From the NCBI GenBank assembly GCA_008694505.1, contig VZDJ01000594.1, forward strand, positions 12,174,026 through 12,238,025: DNA of 64,000 nt, written 5' to 3'. The notes under the pieces were generated by a model. It saw nothing but the letters and a program-made list of their open reading frames with translations, made no database searches and was not told where the DNA came from. Origin of the DNA: Cyanoderma ruficeps. Lineage: Eukaryota; Chordata; Aves; Passeriformes; Timaliidae. Each line of letters begins with the position of its first letter. Within the stretch, counting starts at the first letter, position 1. Positions 15,001-28,600 of the stretch are shown piece by piece. A program made the translations under genes and the position numbers.

Positions 15001-17593
15001 ACAGCCTCATGGTAAGGGCATCCAGCCCTGACAATGCACACTTCCTCCCTGAATTATTTATGGCCACCAAGGGTCATGGAATAAGGAGAGCAAAAGCTTT
15101 CAGCTTGGCAAAAAGTTCTAGTCTGGCAACTGACTCTGATATCCATTCACAGAGAAGTCCCAGACCATGAGCAATTGGGTGCAGCACATCATTCCAGAGC
15201 TCCACAATTGATGGATCACATCACCTCTGTGACCTTCTGACTCCCACCACGGTCAGGTCTCCAAACACTCCCCTCCCAGCCCTGCACATAAACTGTTCTT
15301 CCTCTTCGAAGAAAGACAACCTCATTTTCCACTTTCTTCAGCTATTTTCACAAAAAAATTACCATTCAGAAACAGTCCTTTACCTTTGCCTACAAAACAA
15401 TCTATTATCAAACTTCTGCAAAACTATCTGAAAACCTTTAAAAGCCTTCTGGAATACACTGTTACTGAAACAAACCAGAATTATCTTTATTAACTGACAC
15501 AGTCCAGTATTTATACTGGAATTGTTTCAGAACAGGGAATGGCCTTTTTTGGCAATACATAATGCAATCACACTGCACATACTAAGAAATAATCATATTG
15601 ACTGTATGCATGATGTAGGAGACATTATCAGAGTGATAATAGCTCAAGTTTATAAACACAGAGTTAAGCTTGGCCTTTCACAATGGCTGTCCAGACTAAA
15701 CAGACAAAAAAAGAAAAAATCCCTCGTATTCTTCTACTGCAGAGGTCAGTGCAATACACTGAAGAATAGCCATTTCACTCCTGAGTTTCACTGCTGAGGA
15801 AATTGTACCTAAACGAGTGTTTCAGTACAGAACCCAAGTGTATTTCTCTGCCCGAATGATTTTACACTCTCCTTGAGCACTGGTCCTCCTATGGAAGCTG
15901 CCATCTCTCTCAACAGATTTTTTCCAAAAACGTATTTTCAAGCAACCTTTAAAATATGTTGTCCCTCAGTACAATAACTCAAAACCCTTTTGTGCCTCGT
16001 GTGTCAGACTCAACACTTGGACCAAGGGGTCATGTTGGACCCACAGTGAGGAAAGAGAGTAGCTCTCCAAGACAACACTTTACTGCCTGAAAACTCAAAA
16101 TTAATGAGCTGAACATTCAAATTCCAGGAAAGGAATTTCCTGCATTTTTTAAAACATACTCTTTTTTTCCCCTCAAGGTTTTACCCATTTTTTCCCCAAT
16201 GACTGAAGAAGCAGTAATGTGGTCCTTCCACACTCTAGACTCACAGAGCTGGCTGGATCAAGACTTAAGTTGCTATAATAATTTACAGGATTGGTTAACC
16301 TCACCTACAAGGGTATTGGAGAGCTACAAAAGCAGCATATCTGTTAAATAAAAAGATGCAGAGATCTAAATTTTCTTCAAATGTCGGTCTTTATATCTCC
16401 TTGGTATAAGTTTACATCTGTTGCTGGCACCATTCCAAGTAAATCCAATGGGAAGAATTGCTATTTCACTCTGCAAATACCATCCAACTCAGTTCTGAGT
16501 TGGTTAAGTCACACATTATTGTTTCTGGCCTGATAAAATGTGCAATCATGCCAAGTAGTACAAAGGAAAAAAAACCCAAAAGCGTAAACACTTTTAGCTG
16601 TGTTTTCAAACACTGTAGTTTCTGTACCATTGAAGTTCCCCTTCCATCCCTGCTGGCAAACAAGCATTCAGCTCTCTCTAATACAGTTCCAAAGCAGAGT
16701 ATTAGCAATTGCCCAGTGAAAACTGTTTGTTCTTCAGCTGTATCAATCTCTGATCTCCCTCCTGAAGAGCTAACTTCAAGAACAACTGAGAAACTAACGT
16801 GGTTCTTAAACCAAGTTTAACAAAAAGTTCTAAACCTATTAAAAAAAAAAAACAAACAAAACAACCGAACACAATCAATGTATAATTATTAAAAAAAAAA
16901 AAAAGAATTTCAGAACAGGTTACCAGCTTTCTGAAACTGCCTGTCAAATCCTTGCAAAGAGGGCAGCACTTCTTCCCATCAAGAGATTAAATAGAGCCCA
17001 TGGTTTTCACAGAGGGATTAGCTGCTGTTAAGTGCTGCTTTCCTCCTTACTGGTGAAGTTCGCACTCTCCATCCTGCCTGGCAGCCTATATTAAGAACAC
17101 ACTGCCACCCAGACTTCTCCTTTCTTGTAAAGAATGGGACAAAAAGAAAGGCGACACTGTCTGGCTTTCACGACTCTCCCGACAGCACTTCTGTGAAACG
17201 CCGACTTTCAGAAACTTCAACCTCCCAGCCACAGGTCTGAATAAAGTTCACTCCAACCCAGCCTAAACAGCAGAAAGTTCTACGTTGCACATGTGTACTA
17301 GCAGAGATCTGACCAAACACTGTACCTATTTTTTATTTCATAAAGCTGCTTCATAGTGATTCTGTGAGACCCCTGTCTAGGTACGTGAATGCCCCAAGCT
17401 CTGGGTTCCAAGTTTTTCACAAACTGCAACTCCTTGCTCTGGCAAATCCTTCCTGAATGCAAGCTCTCAACATAAAAAAGGAGAAACGCAGGGGGAAAAA
17501 AATGGAGAGAAAAAGGGATAAAAAAATAAACAACCGTACAACTTCAACAGTTTGAAGAATTTCTATTCCCTTCCGTTCCTTCAGATCACTAAT

Positions 17594-17629
17594 CTACAAA
17601 TCTAAAGAGAACTACAAATCTAAAGAGAG
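17594..17629. repeat. 18-bp tandem duplication in BIN1 intron 1
   Basis: CTACAAATCTAAAGAGAA at 17594-17611 is followed directly by CTACAAATCTAAAGAGAG at 17612-17629, differing only in the last base. It looks like a recent slip duplication. Confidence 0.92.
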
Positions 17630-18757
17630 GTACTTTCTGAGTAGCAGCTAAAACAAAGCTATGCAAGCAAGTTGGCATGATGAAAATATAACCCCCCCCA
17701 AAAAAACCAAAAAACCCAACAAAAACCTCATCAATCATATTTTCTGCTAATAAAGACATTTCAAGTTTTTCTCCAGGAATGTGGCACAGAACCTACCCTG
17801 CAGTACTTGCCAGCTCTGTGAAGATCAAACGGCTTCAGAGGCTAGGAAAGTGCCCAGGGAAACCTGAACTGTCTGAGGTCCACCAGACACTTGGATGCAC
17901 CTGCTGAAAAGACACCTGACAAGATTTATTCACCCCTTGCGCCACTGCCAATAGTTCAGGCAAATCTGCAGAGGTTCCTCTCTCCTGTTCTGTCTGACAG
18001 TATTAACTACTCAACTAATAGCATATTTAAAATTGATTTTGACTAGTGAGACAATGGAAATTACTTTCTTGTCTCTCCTAACCCCTTCCTGTGAGAGACA
18101 TCCCCTTTTAGCTCAGCAGTAGGAATGCCAGAATGGTACAGGTTTGCTGGCACACATGCATTCAATACTGCAGTTGTTCGAGAAACCCAAATACACAGTC
18201 CCTCAAAAGAGAAGGCTAAAACACAGCCTGAAGTCAGAAGGGACCTTGTTGCACTATTCTACCTGCCAGCAATGCTTCAAGGAGGCTTTATTCATATTTT
18301 AATATTTGTTCCCATCTCACTGCTCTGAGGTAGAGAATGCACAATCTTCTGGTCAACATTACTACAGTCTTATCCCCCATTAGAAGCTGCTGGTCTGCAT
18401 GCCCTGAATGGGCCAGCCCACGTAGGGGACTGAGCTGTGGCCAGTTCAGCGTGACAGACCTGCCTGCTCTGCTTGGCAAATTGAGTCTGCCTTTGTGATC
18501 ATGTCAGGTTGGCAGCACAGAACTTCTGGGAAGACAGGCTGATCCCTCAGTTTACAGGTAGACAGCCAGGACTGTAAAATGATCCTTCCAAAGTTGCAGA
18601 ACTCGCACAACAGGGAGCTCAGGTGTCTGGCCACCATCGCAACAGCGGAAAAAAACAGCCACTCTAGTACCTGTTAACCTGAGGGACCCTCGTGTCATTC
18701 CAGATGTTTCTAGAACCACTGCTTTATTATATATTTGATCCCAAGCAAGAGGGTCTT

Positions 18758-18779
18758 GTGACTCTGTCTAAAGAGTCAC
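18758..18779. repeat. Perfect 8-bp inverted repeat with 6-base loop
   Basis: GTGACTCT and AGAGTCAC flank the loop GTCTAA in BIN1 intron 1. The arms contain an AP-1-like core on both strands. It is too short to be called a terminator or microRNA and may be chance. Confidence 0.6.
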
Positions 18780-21700
18780 GAACAAAGGAAAACTTGCATT
18801 ATCCCTAAAGACTCTAGTCCAGTTAGATGCTGAACATCTCAGGCTGCACCCAGCTTTCCCCAATGGCTTGGCTAGAGTCATGTCATTTGCTAGTCACATG
18901 CAAAGAGCAATCATGATGTTGCAAAGAAAACAAACATCTGCGCCTGGAAATACAAACCTTGCCTAACAGCATGCAGGACGGAGGGAGAGGCCAGACAAGC
19001 TTTGATGTCACCCCCTGAGAGATGAGGTCTGCAACACTAACTCTGTATGGCCTAGAGCCTCCTTGAAAGTCTGCAGTGAAAAGAGATCTTCTACATCCTG
19101 CTTTATAAACCTGATCTCACAAGAATTGCACTGAAGAGGACTGTTTGCAAGACTAGAACTCACAGGGAAGATAAACTGACAAGGAATAAGGTTGGGCCTT
19201 TTCCAATCAGAAAATTCATCCATCCATGAGATTCTCCTTCATATAAGAGATCTGTTGCCAACAGCTAGACAGAAGGGCACCTTCAGCATGGCACTGTAAG
19301 TGCCCTGCCAATCAAACCATTCCATGGGCAAGGAGACATGTGGAGCCTGGTTTCCTATTTCACCTCCTCCCTGTACCATGCAGATTATCTGATACCAGTA
19401 ATACAGTCTGAGCTCATACTGGAATCATCTGAACATTAGGGGCATTAATCCAGACCTTCCTCCTGTATCCAGTGCCTATTTTCCAGCAACCTTTAGGCAC
19501 GAAGTACTTTTGAGACTCTACCCATCCCCTAAGCCCTGCATTCTTGAAAAAGCAAGCTAACAGACATAAAGTAAAAAGCCCTGTCTTTGTCATCTGGGGA
19601 GTCCCCAGAAAAGAAAACAAAACATCAATTTTCCTGCCAGATCAGTAGGCGAACAATACTTGTACAATACTTCAGGCTATTTGTTCTTCACTGGCACAAG
19701 GCAGACTGCCACCAAACCATCCTATCCTCTGCAACAGCAAGGAAAAACCATAGAAGCTTAGAAGAGACAGAAGGATCCCAAAGGAAAATGAATAAGGAAC
19801 TTCTGTCAAGTAGGTAGACGTAATACTTCTCAATAAGAGAGCTTTCTGCATCTACCATTCTTATAGAAAGGCTCCCTCCCCATCTGCAGAGTTTCTACAG
19901 AGCAGGGAGCCTCTGATAGGTGAATCCTGGTAATAGCTGTTTTTAAAATTGCTTTAAGGTTCTTGGATACTGCTCATTAGTATGGACTCTCCCCTGCTTC
20001 AACAGGGCTGAAATTTCATTCCAGGTGTTTCCTCCTGCAATGCTCCACCTGTTGGAGCTTGACTTAAAAGGAGGAAAAATGTCTTATCAGGGCAAACTCA
20101 AAATGCAAACCGTGTCTCCTGCAAACCTTGTTCCACCCAAACCACAATCTGTGGGACCAAGACTACAGCCCAGCCTCCTTGGACTGTGCAGCCAGAGGAG
20201 AGCAGAACTTTGCTCTGACAGATGGTTTAACCAGGAAAACTTCAAATATATGTGGGTAAACATCAGTGGAATTAACAAAGCCAAGAACAGAAAGCACAAG
20301 TGACATTTCATGGCAACACAGCAAGCCACAGTCTATGACTATAAATAGCAGTCTATGACCTAAATGTTACCCCCTAACACAAGGGAGTTAAGATGTCCAA
20401 ACTAAATTTTGCCAGGTCCTGCATGGAAAACAAAGCCTTCCTCTTTGGTTTGGGATGAGGTGGAATAAAAAGGGATGCCTTGGTTTGTTGGTACATCAGA
20501 AGAAACCCATGACAAAATACAACAGCCTGTCCATGTCACAGAACACAGACTCCTCATTCTGCCCAGCTTTGTAACAAAAAGAGAGTTAGAGACCACCAAT
20601 ACTATGGGATAAGAACTTCCCACACTCAGTCTAAGCAAAAATAAGTTCAACCTTTTCCACACAAAAAAGCTTCTTCCCCCAAAAAAAGAAGCTTTCTTTC
20701 TGATGTCATTTCACAGTTCATCTCCTCAGACAAAGCTATTAATCTGTATGCTACTTAATTCAACAGTTGGTGCCTGTATAGCCAAAAACATCTTTCCACA
20801 CTGAACCTCTACCTGACATGCTGAAGGAAAGCAAAGAGCCTGATCCTGTGACAAGGACCCTCACTGTCAGCCGAGCTACTAAACCCCAAGTCATTTGCAC
20901 TCCGACCTCAGCTCCTTGCTGGAACCTCACAGAGGAGTTATCCTCACACCAGGATTGCATCAAGTCACCAAGATGCTGTTTGAATTTGTTCAAAGCAGGA
21001 ACATGCGTGTGCAGATAGACACATCCAGAAACAGGACATTATTAGTGGAAAATGGGAACTGTGGAAATTGGGAAGGTTTTTAAATTTTCAAAAGTGTGAA
21101 GATAAATACTGGTCACAAAACAGAAACACAAACTTTAACCAAGATGATAGATTACAGACATAAAGAGTAAAAAAACTTCATAGGCCCACTGAAAAAGTTT
21201 AAAAGATCTGCAAACACTAGGCTCGCTCTAAGACACCATGACATTGGGAGGATTAGATTTTTACCCATTTTTAAGAAGTCTAGAATTACGAAAAGTCCAG
21301 AGCTCAGCATCTCAGTCTGAAAATCCTTCAACTAAATTTAGGATTAATAGATTATGATTTCCAGCCTAAATATCCTAATTAGTTGAAAAAGGTGATATGA
21401 GTTAGAAACAGTTGCATGAGCTCTGTCTTCAAGGTGTGCTCCTCTGGACAGCAGCATCAACTTATTTGATACATTTCACTGGACACTTAGCAAAATTATT
21501 GCCAAGTATTGTACTTGAGGGTACTTCTGAGTAGAGATGGAGGTTAAACAGGTGTCCATCCCACTTGTAAAAAGCAGTCAACCATTCCATCGTGTATTTC
21601 CTGTGGAATTGTTCAAGTGTCTTCCAAAAGTAGCCAATAGTTTTGCTGAAAGGCTCAACACAAATAGCACTTCTGAAGGAATATCTTACATAGTTTACAT

Positions 21701-24023
21701 AATAGGCATCTCAGAAAGGAAAAAAGGATGTGCACAGTGTTTCACTGTAAATTCTGGAGTGAACAAAAAGACATCATTCTTTGCTTAACACAAGGCTGAA
21801 ATTCACCATGAAGAAAACTGCTGAGGCCAAAGCAGCAGGGCTCAAGTTGAGAGGAAGATATTCTCAAGGGAAAAGCTTTTTTATCCTTGATTCAAATCAA
21901 AATACGATATGGAAAAGGAACAGTCAGCTTGTTTAAGCCTCAAAAAGTAAAAGTTCAACCCTAGCCAAAATATATATTCACAAAAATCTGACACATTTTA
22001 AAGTTGTTACCAGATCCATCTCTGCACACTTCTGCTTGCTTTTTTAAAAATTATTTAACACCTGGTCCTTATCTCCTGACACATGGTTGACCCTTCCTGC
22101 TAAACACAGTACTTAGTTTATAACTAAATACCACAAGTGTAGAGTGCCATAACCACTGGTGCTTCCACATCACTTCATATTCAGCTGTATCTCTTCTCAT
22201 GGCCTGAAAGTTAACACTAATGTATATTCCTTAATGAAAGTCTGTCCATTACGGGTAAAATACTGAACGCTTCACAAAAGAGAAATTGTTACAATCCTGT
22301 AGCAGTACGTAGAGGCAAGTCAGATGATGAAGCAAGCAATGCCATTTTTTTCCTTTTTTGAGAGCCCAGAGATTAAAGTTATACTGTTTGCATCAGGGTA
22401 ACAACAGCGGAAGGGTCTAGAATTTGTACTAGCAAGTGCTTTGGGGTTGTTTTCCTTTTCTCCTTAGAGGAAAACAAGGTGTGCTTTTCTCTTCCCAAAG
22501 AGACAAACAAGTGGTTTCAGATTGTGCAAATCACCCACAATACACGGCTAACTCTCAATTATTATTGTCATTGCCACATCCCCAGACACCACCAGGGCGT
22601 GAGCAAGGAAGTGAGCTAGAGCAACAGTTGACAGAAATTTGTGGAAAATCCTCCCTAGGAAAAGAACCTGTGTACGTTCGATAAGAGACAGGGCAGGGCT
22701 TGGCAGGACACACTTGGTTCCAAGCTGCACCACTAAATACAGTAACTTCATCAGCAGGCCCAGGAGTTCAGCCTCTACCACCCACCCTAATGTTAACTAC
22801 AAATATGGTTGCCATCTGGTGGCTAACACAGAATGAAGTTAGCATCTGTGAGGAGTTCAAGGTGGACCAGATTTCCTGTCCAGTCCCCTCTGGAACAACA
22901 GTAGAGCAGAGAAAATCACAGATGTGGCCGTGCTCACTCTTGCGTACAGAGTGAAGCCAGGACCTTGCTGCTGCAGTTCCATACTGGATCTGGCAGTCAC
23001 TGGGGTTTTTTCCAAGCAGTCGGACAAGTTCAAGGGATGCTCCTAGTCTCAGTAAGTGAGCTAAAAGTAGTGGATGCAGCATGTGCAACATTAAATCCAA
23101 GTGGTTTGGGCTGCCATTCTGACCCAGCCACGTTTTTGAGCACTGTCAGAGACTGCACTGCATTTAATCCCAACCCTCCTAGATTAAATCTAGCTGCTAA
23201 AGATAACTCCCAGGGAATACGAGCAGCAGTGGGCAGATCTGCTCACCCGCCCTCCCTCAAAGATGCACCAGTCCTTATTCAGTCAATGTCATCTCACAGC
23301 AAACCACTGAAAACCAAGACGAGCGTGCCTGCACTAAAAGCAGCTGATCAATGTCCCTGCGTAAAACGCCCGATAATCCCCACACAGAGCAGGCATCTGG
23401 CATCAGATGCAGCATGCCAGAGAGATGAACGGGAAAAGTATCCATTGCATATTCCTGGCACCTTCTGCTGGCACAGGGGTGGGCGGACAGCAGCGAAAGG
23501 GCTCCCGGGATTCAAAAATCCCCCCTCAGCAGATCGGCACAATCTTTAAAGGCCGTACGGCTTTGGCTTAACCACCATTCCAAAATGAGGAGCTCAAGGT
23601 CAGCACAGCAAGTAGCGACTATCACGCGATGCTGTCGGAATATAAGGGCCAAGTGCCCATCTCCTCTCCCTCACCATCTTTGAGGTTACGCATTTAGCGC
23701 TATGGCAAAACACAGAACCGCTCTCGAAAATGCTGCATAAAGCACAGTCTAAACGCCACAACGGGAAGGTCTCCTCCTCCCGATGAAACAATAAGCATCT
23801 GCGAATCCAACACAAGCGTGCGGCGCTCCGTCTCCCCGCCGCTCCCGGCCGAGCCCGATGCCATGTTTCCGCAGGCGGACGGTGAACCCTCACCGCTTCA
23901 ACAGGGATACTCGGCACTCTCAGGGCGCACAGGGACCCTAATTCCGCAGGCAGGGAAGGCAGCTGCCACCCCCCCCGCAAGCACCCACTGCGAGACGCAT
24001 CCCTGCTCCGGGGAGGGCTGTCA

Positions 24024-24314
<291 letters not shown>

Positions 24315-24711
24315 TTACAGGGACAGGGATGGGGGCAGGTTCTGGACGGATTTCCCCCACCCTGCCTGCCTCCTCCGGGTCCCCCGCCGCCGCCTGTCCC
24401 AGAGGAAGCCAACGGGGTGGGAAAGTCTGGGAAGCATCGCAAGGGATTCATCTTAGGTGATAGGATGAGTTTGCTGTCGCCTTTCATCCCGCAGCAAAAC
24501 TACACTCTGGTTTTAAGAAAGCTGTACCACTAACTGCTATCTCTGATTGTCCAAATTCATAGGACAAAGGTACTTCTTAAATTACTCTTGGATCTTCACA
24601 AGCACAAAAGGGAAAATTAATTCCTTAGGGAAAGGTACCTGAAAGTGAACAAAACCCCTGATTTTAAAAAGGGATGTGAAATGTCAGAAGATTCCATCCT
24701 TTGATCAGAAT

Positions 24712-25345
24712 TATTAAAAATGGAAAAGACTTCTCAGGTAATTGAGTCCAACCATTACCCCAGCATCACTATGTTCACCACTAAACCATATCCCCAAGTG
24801 CCACATTCCCCACTCCCTTTGAACACTTCTAGGGATGGTGATTTCACCATTTCCCTGAGCGGGATGCTCCAATGCCTGACCACCCTTTCAGTGAAGAAAT
24901 CTGTCCCAATATCCAATCTAAACCTCCCACAGCACATCCTAAAGCCATTTCTTCTAGTTCTGTCAATTGTTACCTGGAAAAACAGAACAACCTCCGCCTT
25001 GCTACAATCTCCTTTCAGGTGAGTACAGAGAGTGATGGGGTCTCCCCTGAGACTCTTTTTCTCCGGAATGAATCCTCCCAGCTCCCTCAGCTGTTCCTCA
25101 TGGGACTTGTGCTCCAGACCTTTCACCAGCCTTATTACCCTTCTGTGGACACACTTCAGCACCTCAATGTCTTTCCTGAACTGAGCGGCCAAGAAACTGA
25201 ACACAGGATTTGGAGTGTGGTCTCAGCAGTGCCAGGTACAGGGAACTGACCACTGCCCTGGTCCTGGTGGCCACACTGATTCCATTTCTCATGCCATTAA
25301 CCTCGATGACATTGGCCTTCCTGGCCCCCTGGCCTTGGTTTTGCT
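24712..25345 (-). mobile_element. CR1 LINE fragment (3' portion, 5'-truncated)
   Basis: Read on the plus strand, this stretch contains the familiar antisense words of the CR1 3' end: GAGTCCAACCATTA, CCACTAAACCATAT, CAGGGATGGTGA-like, CCTTTCAGTGAAGAAAT, ATCCAATCTAAACCTCCC, and further in TGGTCCTGGTGGCCACACTG and CATTGGCCTTCCTGGCC. The element therefore lies on the minus strand with its 3' end near 24712, and resemblance is lost near 25345, typical 5' truncation. It covers the end of the reverse-transcriptase ORF and the 3' UTR. The frame is broken and no function remains. It sits about 0.5 kb upstream of the BIN1 start. Confidence 0.9.
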
Positions 25346-25525
25346 TTGCTAGATCTATTGGGCAAATACCTTTTGTGAAACTTTATTCCTTTACACGTCA
25401 GGACAAGGTTCTGCTTCCTGGAATACAGGAAGCCACCTCAATGCTGTTATTCACATCCTAATACTCAGCCCCCAAGCTTCCGTCAGTACCACACACCAGG
25501 GCTTGGGTGAGTGGTGGGGAACCAA

Positions 25526-25638
25526 CCTTCCTTCCTTCCTTCCTTCCTTCCTTCCTTCCTTCCTTCCTTCCTTCCTTCCTTCCTTCCTTCCTTCCTTCCT
25601 TCCTTCCTTCCTTCCTTCCTTCCTTCCTTCCTTCCTTC
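25526..25638. repeat. (TTCC)n / (GGAA)n microsatellite, about 28 copies
   Basis: This is an uninterrupted 4-bp repeat of about 113 bases. It is followed by a single ambiguous base (n) at 25639, so the true length may not be resolved in the assembly. All reading frames through it are open only because the unit has no stop codon; they are not genes. It lies about 1.35 kb upstream of the BIN1 ATG, near the 5' edge of the CR1 fragment. Confidence 0.97.
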
Positions 25639-28600
25639 NCCAAAAAATCCAGTGCTCTGCAGAAAATTGAGATGTATAACAAACCTGCATGTACCTTTGT
25701 TTAAGATGGAAACACCTATTTTAATTAAATGATATGACCAAAACATCCCTGTGTCCCTGGACCAGTTCACACAGTCTTTACTTTCCCAGATGAAGACTGT
25801 TACATTCAGTTTCACACGCACGGGTAATAGTGTAGCACACACTACTGCAATGTAAAATAACAGATAATGTTGAAGGCAATAACTTAAGAGAGCTAGGCCA
25901 GGTCTTCCAATTTATATGTCATTTATTGTTTCCCATTTCTGCTTCAGTACTATTTCTGTTCATTCCAAACAGAAAATAAAAACAATTAAATCAAAACGAT
26001 TGTCTTCCCAGAGCCCTCAGAAACTGTGGGCAGAGAACCTGTCAACACCTCTATGTAAAGCTTCATGAGACAGTGCCTTTGCATTTCTTACCTGTTTTGA
26101 CAATGGCTTTTTTTTAATGACAAAACCTTCATTCAGAATCCAGTTTAATTCCATGGTGTACTTCAATTATGTTATTAGACATACTATGCCCATTTAATAA
26201 AATACTAGGGCATGTGTTTCAGTTGTGTATGAGAAAAGTGCAGTGATAGAAGACATACTCAGCATGTGAGTACCCATGATGCCAACCTGTATTGCAAACT
26301 GCAAATTTATTCAATTCCTTCCTGGCTTTACATTTGGTATTCATCTATCTGTATGATTAGTATTTACTATTAGTTTAATATTCATTTTCTGTAGTATTTG
26401 TCCCAAATGCATCTGATTTTTTTCCATAATTTCAGCCTTACTAGTTATTTGCATATCACCTTTCTTCTTCGGTATAATCTATAATTTTTTTCTCATCCCC
26501 ACCTCCCCTGCCTTAGCTGAGCTTATAAGGTTGAAAGATGCACATGTGGTTAAACATTTGTAACATCACGTTTAAAAGAGCAGATGTTTCAGGGTCAGAA
26601 CACATTCCTCTCCAACCGACCTCATATATTTGCTTCTCCTGCTGAAGTCTTTTCTTCAGTGGAACTGGTTTTGAAGGGATTTTTGTCTGATTACGTCCCT
26701 TCAAGTGAAAAGCAAATGGTTGCAGCACATGAGCTGAAAAGAGAGTCCACAGCAAACATCAGACAATCATGAAACAAAAGCAGCCAGACACGCATGTTCA
26801 CAACAATGCGAAATGATGACAAACTGTGTACACTTTAAAAGCTGGGATTAACAGCAAGCATCCACCTCGCAGCATGAGTCATTTCCCAGTTATTTCTGTG
26901 CTTGATTGGATCAGCACCAAAGCTGCAAAGCATTTTCTGGGCTCCAGGTGTTTTGCAAAAGGTACTCCCCTGGCATGACCCAGGTATTATGAGTGGCTAT
27001 GTAGCTGAATGACCATATAAGCCATTTCAGGCAGGTAATACATGCAGGAGGTGGTGGTTTCATGAACAAGAGTAGCTTCAGTCTCATATCTATCCACCAT
27101 TGTTTTATCTCAAGTTTACTGTGTTTTAAAAGCTTATAAATGTAAATAATTTGATTTGGTCTGCAGTGCAATTATGTAGTAATAAACATACAGGCTAGCA
27201 ACATAGTGCTTATATTTGTTTATTTGTTTGTAGAATCGTGAGATGGAGATGTCAAACTTTTTGGGAGCTACTAGTGACTGATTCTGCACAATTGGAGTTA
27301 AAAGAAATCAAACTTAATGCTTATGAGTATCTCCTGCAATGAGATTCATTTAAATTCAATATGTGCACAGTTATCTAATCTATTCTAACACTGGACCCCT
27401 GAACAGTTCATTTCACCTTACTGTAACCAGCTAAACATATTTAATTTAAGCTGAGTCACCTTGGCTCCTTTTGTTGTCAAAAGAGAGAAATCCGTATCTC
27501 CAAAGCTGATAAAAGGTAAACCAGAAACGTCTCCCTTCCCCCTTAGCTACAGAGGGAGATTAGCTGAATAGTTTAAATAGCTAAAGTTAAGAAAGCCAGA
27601 TGGGTTATGAAACCCACCTGTAGTCCATCTCCTTGGTGACAGGATGACTCATTTCCACAGTTCAGAGGGAAGAAGCAAATCTGTCAAACACTCTAGCACA
27701 AACAGGCATATTTAACATGTGCATACCCACCACTGCTTTTTTTATGGCTTTCTTAATTGATTTATACTCTAGTCAATAATAGCTATGTTAGCCCTCAGCC
27801 CCATAAGTGCATTTCACTTCTCAGTTGTCTCATTAAAAGGAGATGAACTGTTCACCTGTTTACAATTAAACATATGCTTAAATGCTCACTGGCTTGGAGT
27901 CCATTATTTTGTCGCTTAGGTACAATTTGTTCCCTTCGTTGCACAAATTGTTGTGCCAGCTCTTTTTTTCATTATTATTAGTATTCCTGTTTTGCCAGTT
28001 TTATCCATCTGAGAGCAGGATGTTTTCTTCATCATTAGTAATTTAAATTGTATAAAATTTTATTTTTCAAAGAGAGATTTCAGCAATGTATCCATTAACT
28101 TTTTTATTGTTTTCTGACTTGAACCCATTAATTGTCGTACATATGTTTAAAACTACAAGCTGTGATAATCAAAATCTTCCCTGCTACTGATGGCAAAACC
28201 TTTCATGTATAATCCAATTAATTTAAATAAAATTATTCTAAAATAACAGTAGTAATGGTTTCTACCATTCCTGGAACTAGAAGTATATATTCTCTGTTCC
28301 AGTTACAAAGAAGATTAAAAGCCAGTTAAATTGATTTTTGTTTCTTTTCAGCAAGGAGTTCTGATTTTAAGTGTATAATTGCAGTTTTTAGAAAATCGTA
28401 GAGTTCAGTTAATTAAATGTTATTGGAAATATAAATATGTCATTATTGAATTATTTAAATGTTATATTTGTACTAAGCAATATTTACAGTAAGCTGTTTG
28501 AAGAGGTCTAAAGCCCTTTACCCTGAGTACTTATATAATGCAAGATGGGTCTGTTTCAATCACAATTTCTTGTAGTATTTGTTTCGTTTATAACAGTATT

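Noticed and set aside
22965..23549. Plus-strand open frame of 194 codons in BIN1 intron 1
   Set aside because: It opens with TTG rather than ATG, shows no domain or repeat, and a few frames of this size are plausible by chance in 64 kb. Only expression data could revive it.
24755..25249. Open frames of 125-149 codons over the CR1 fragment
   Set aside because: They are remnants or antisense frames of the CR1 reverse-transcriptase end, not host genes.
25451..25842. Open frames of repeated Lys-Glu-Gly-Arg or Pro-Ser-Phe-Leu
   Set aside because: These are translations of the TTCC microsatellite, not proteins.
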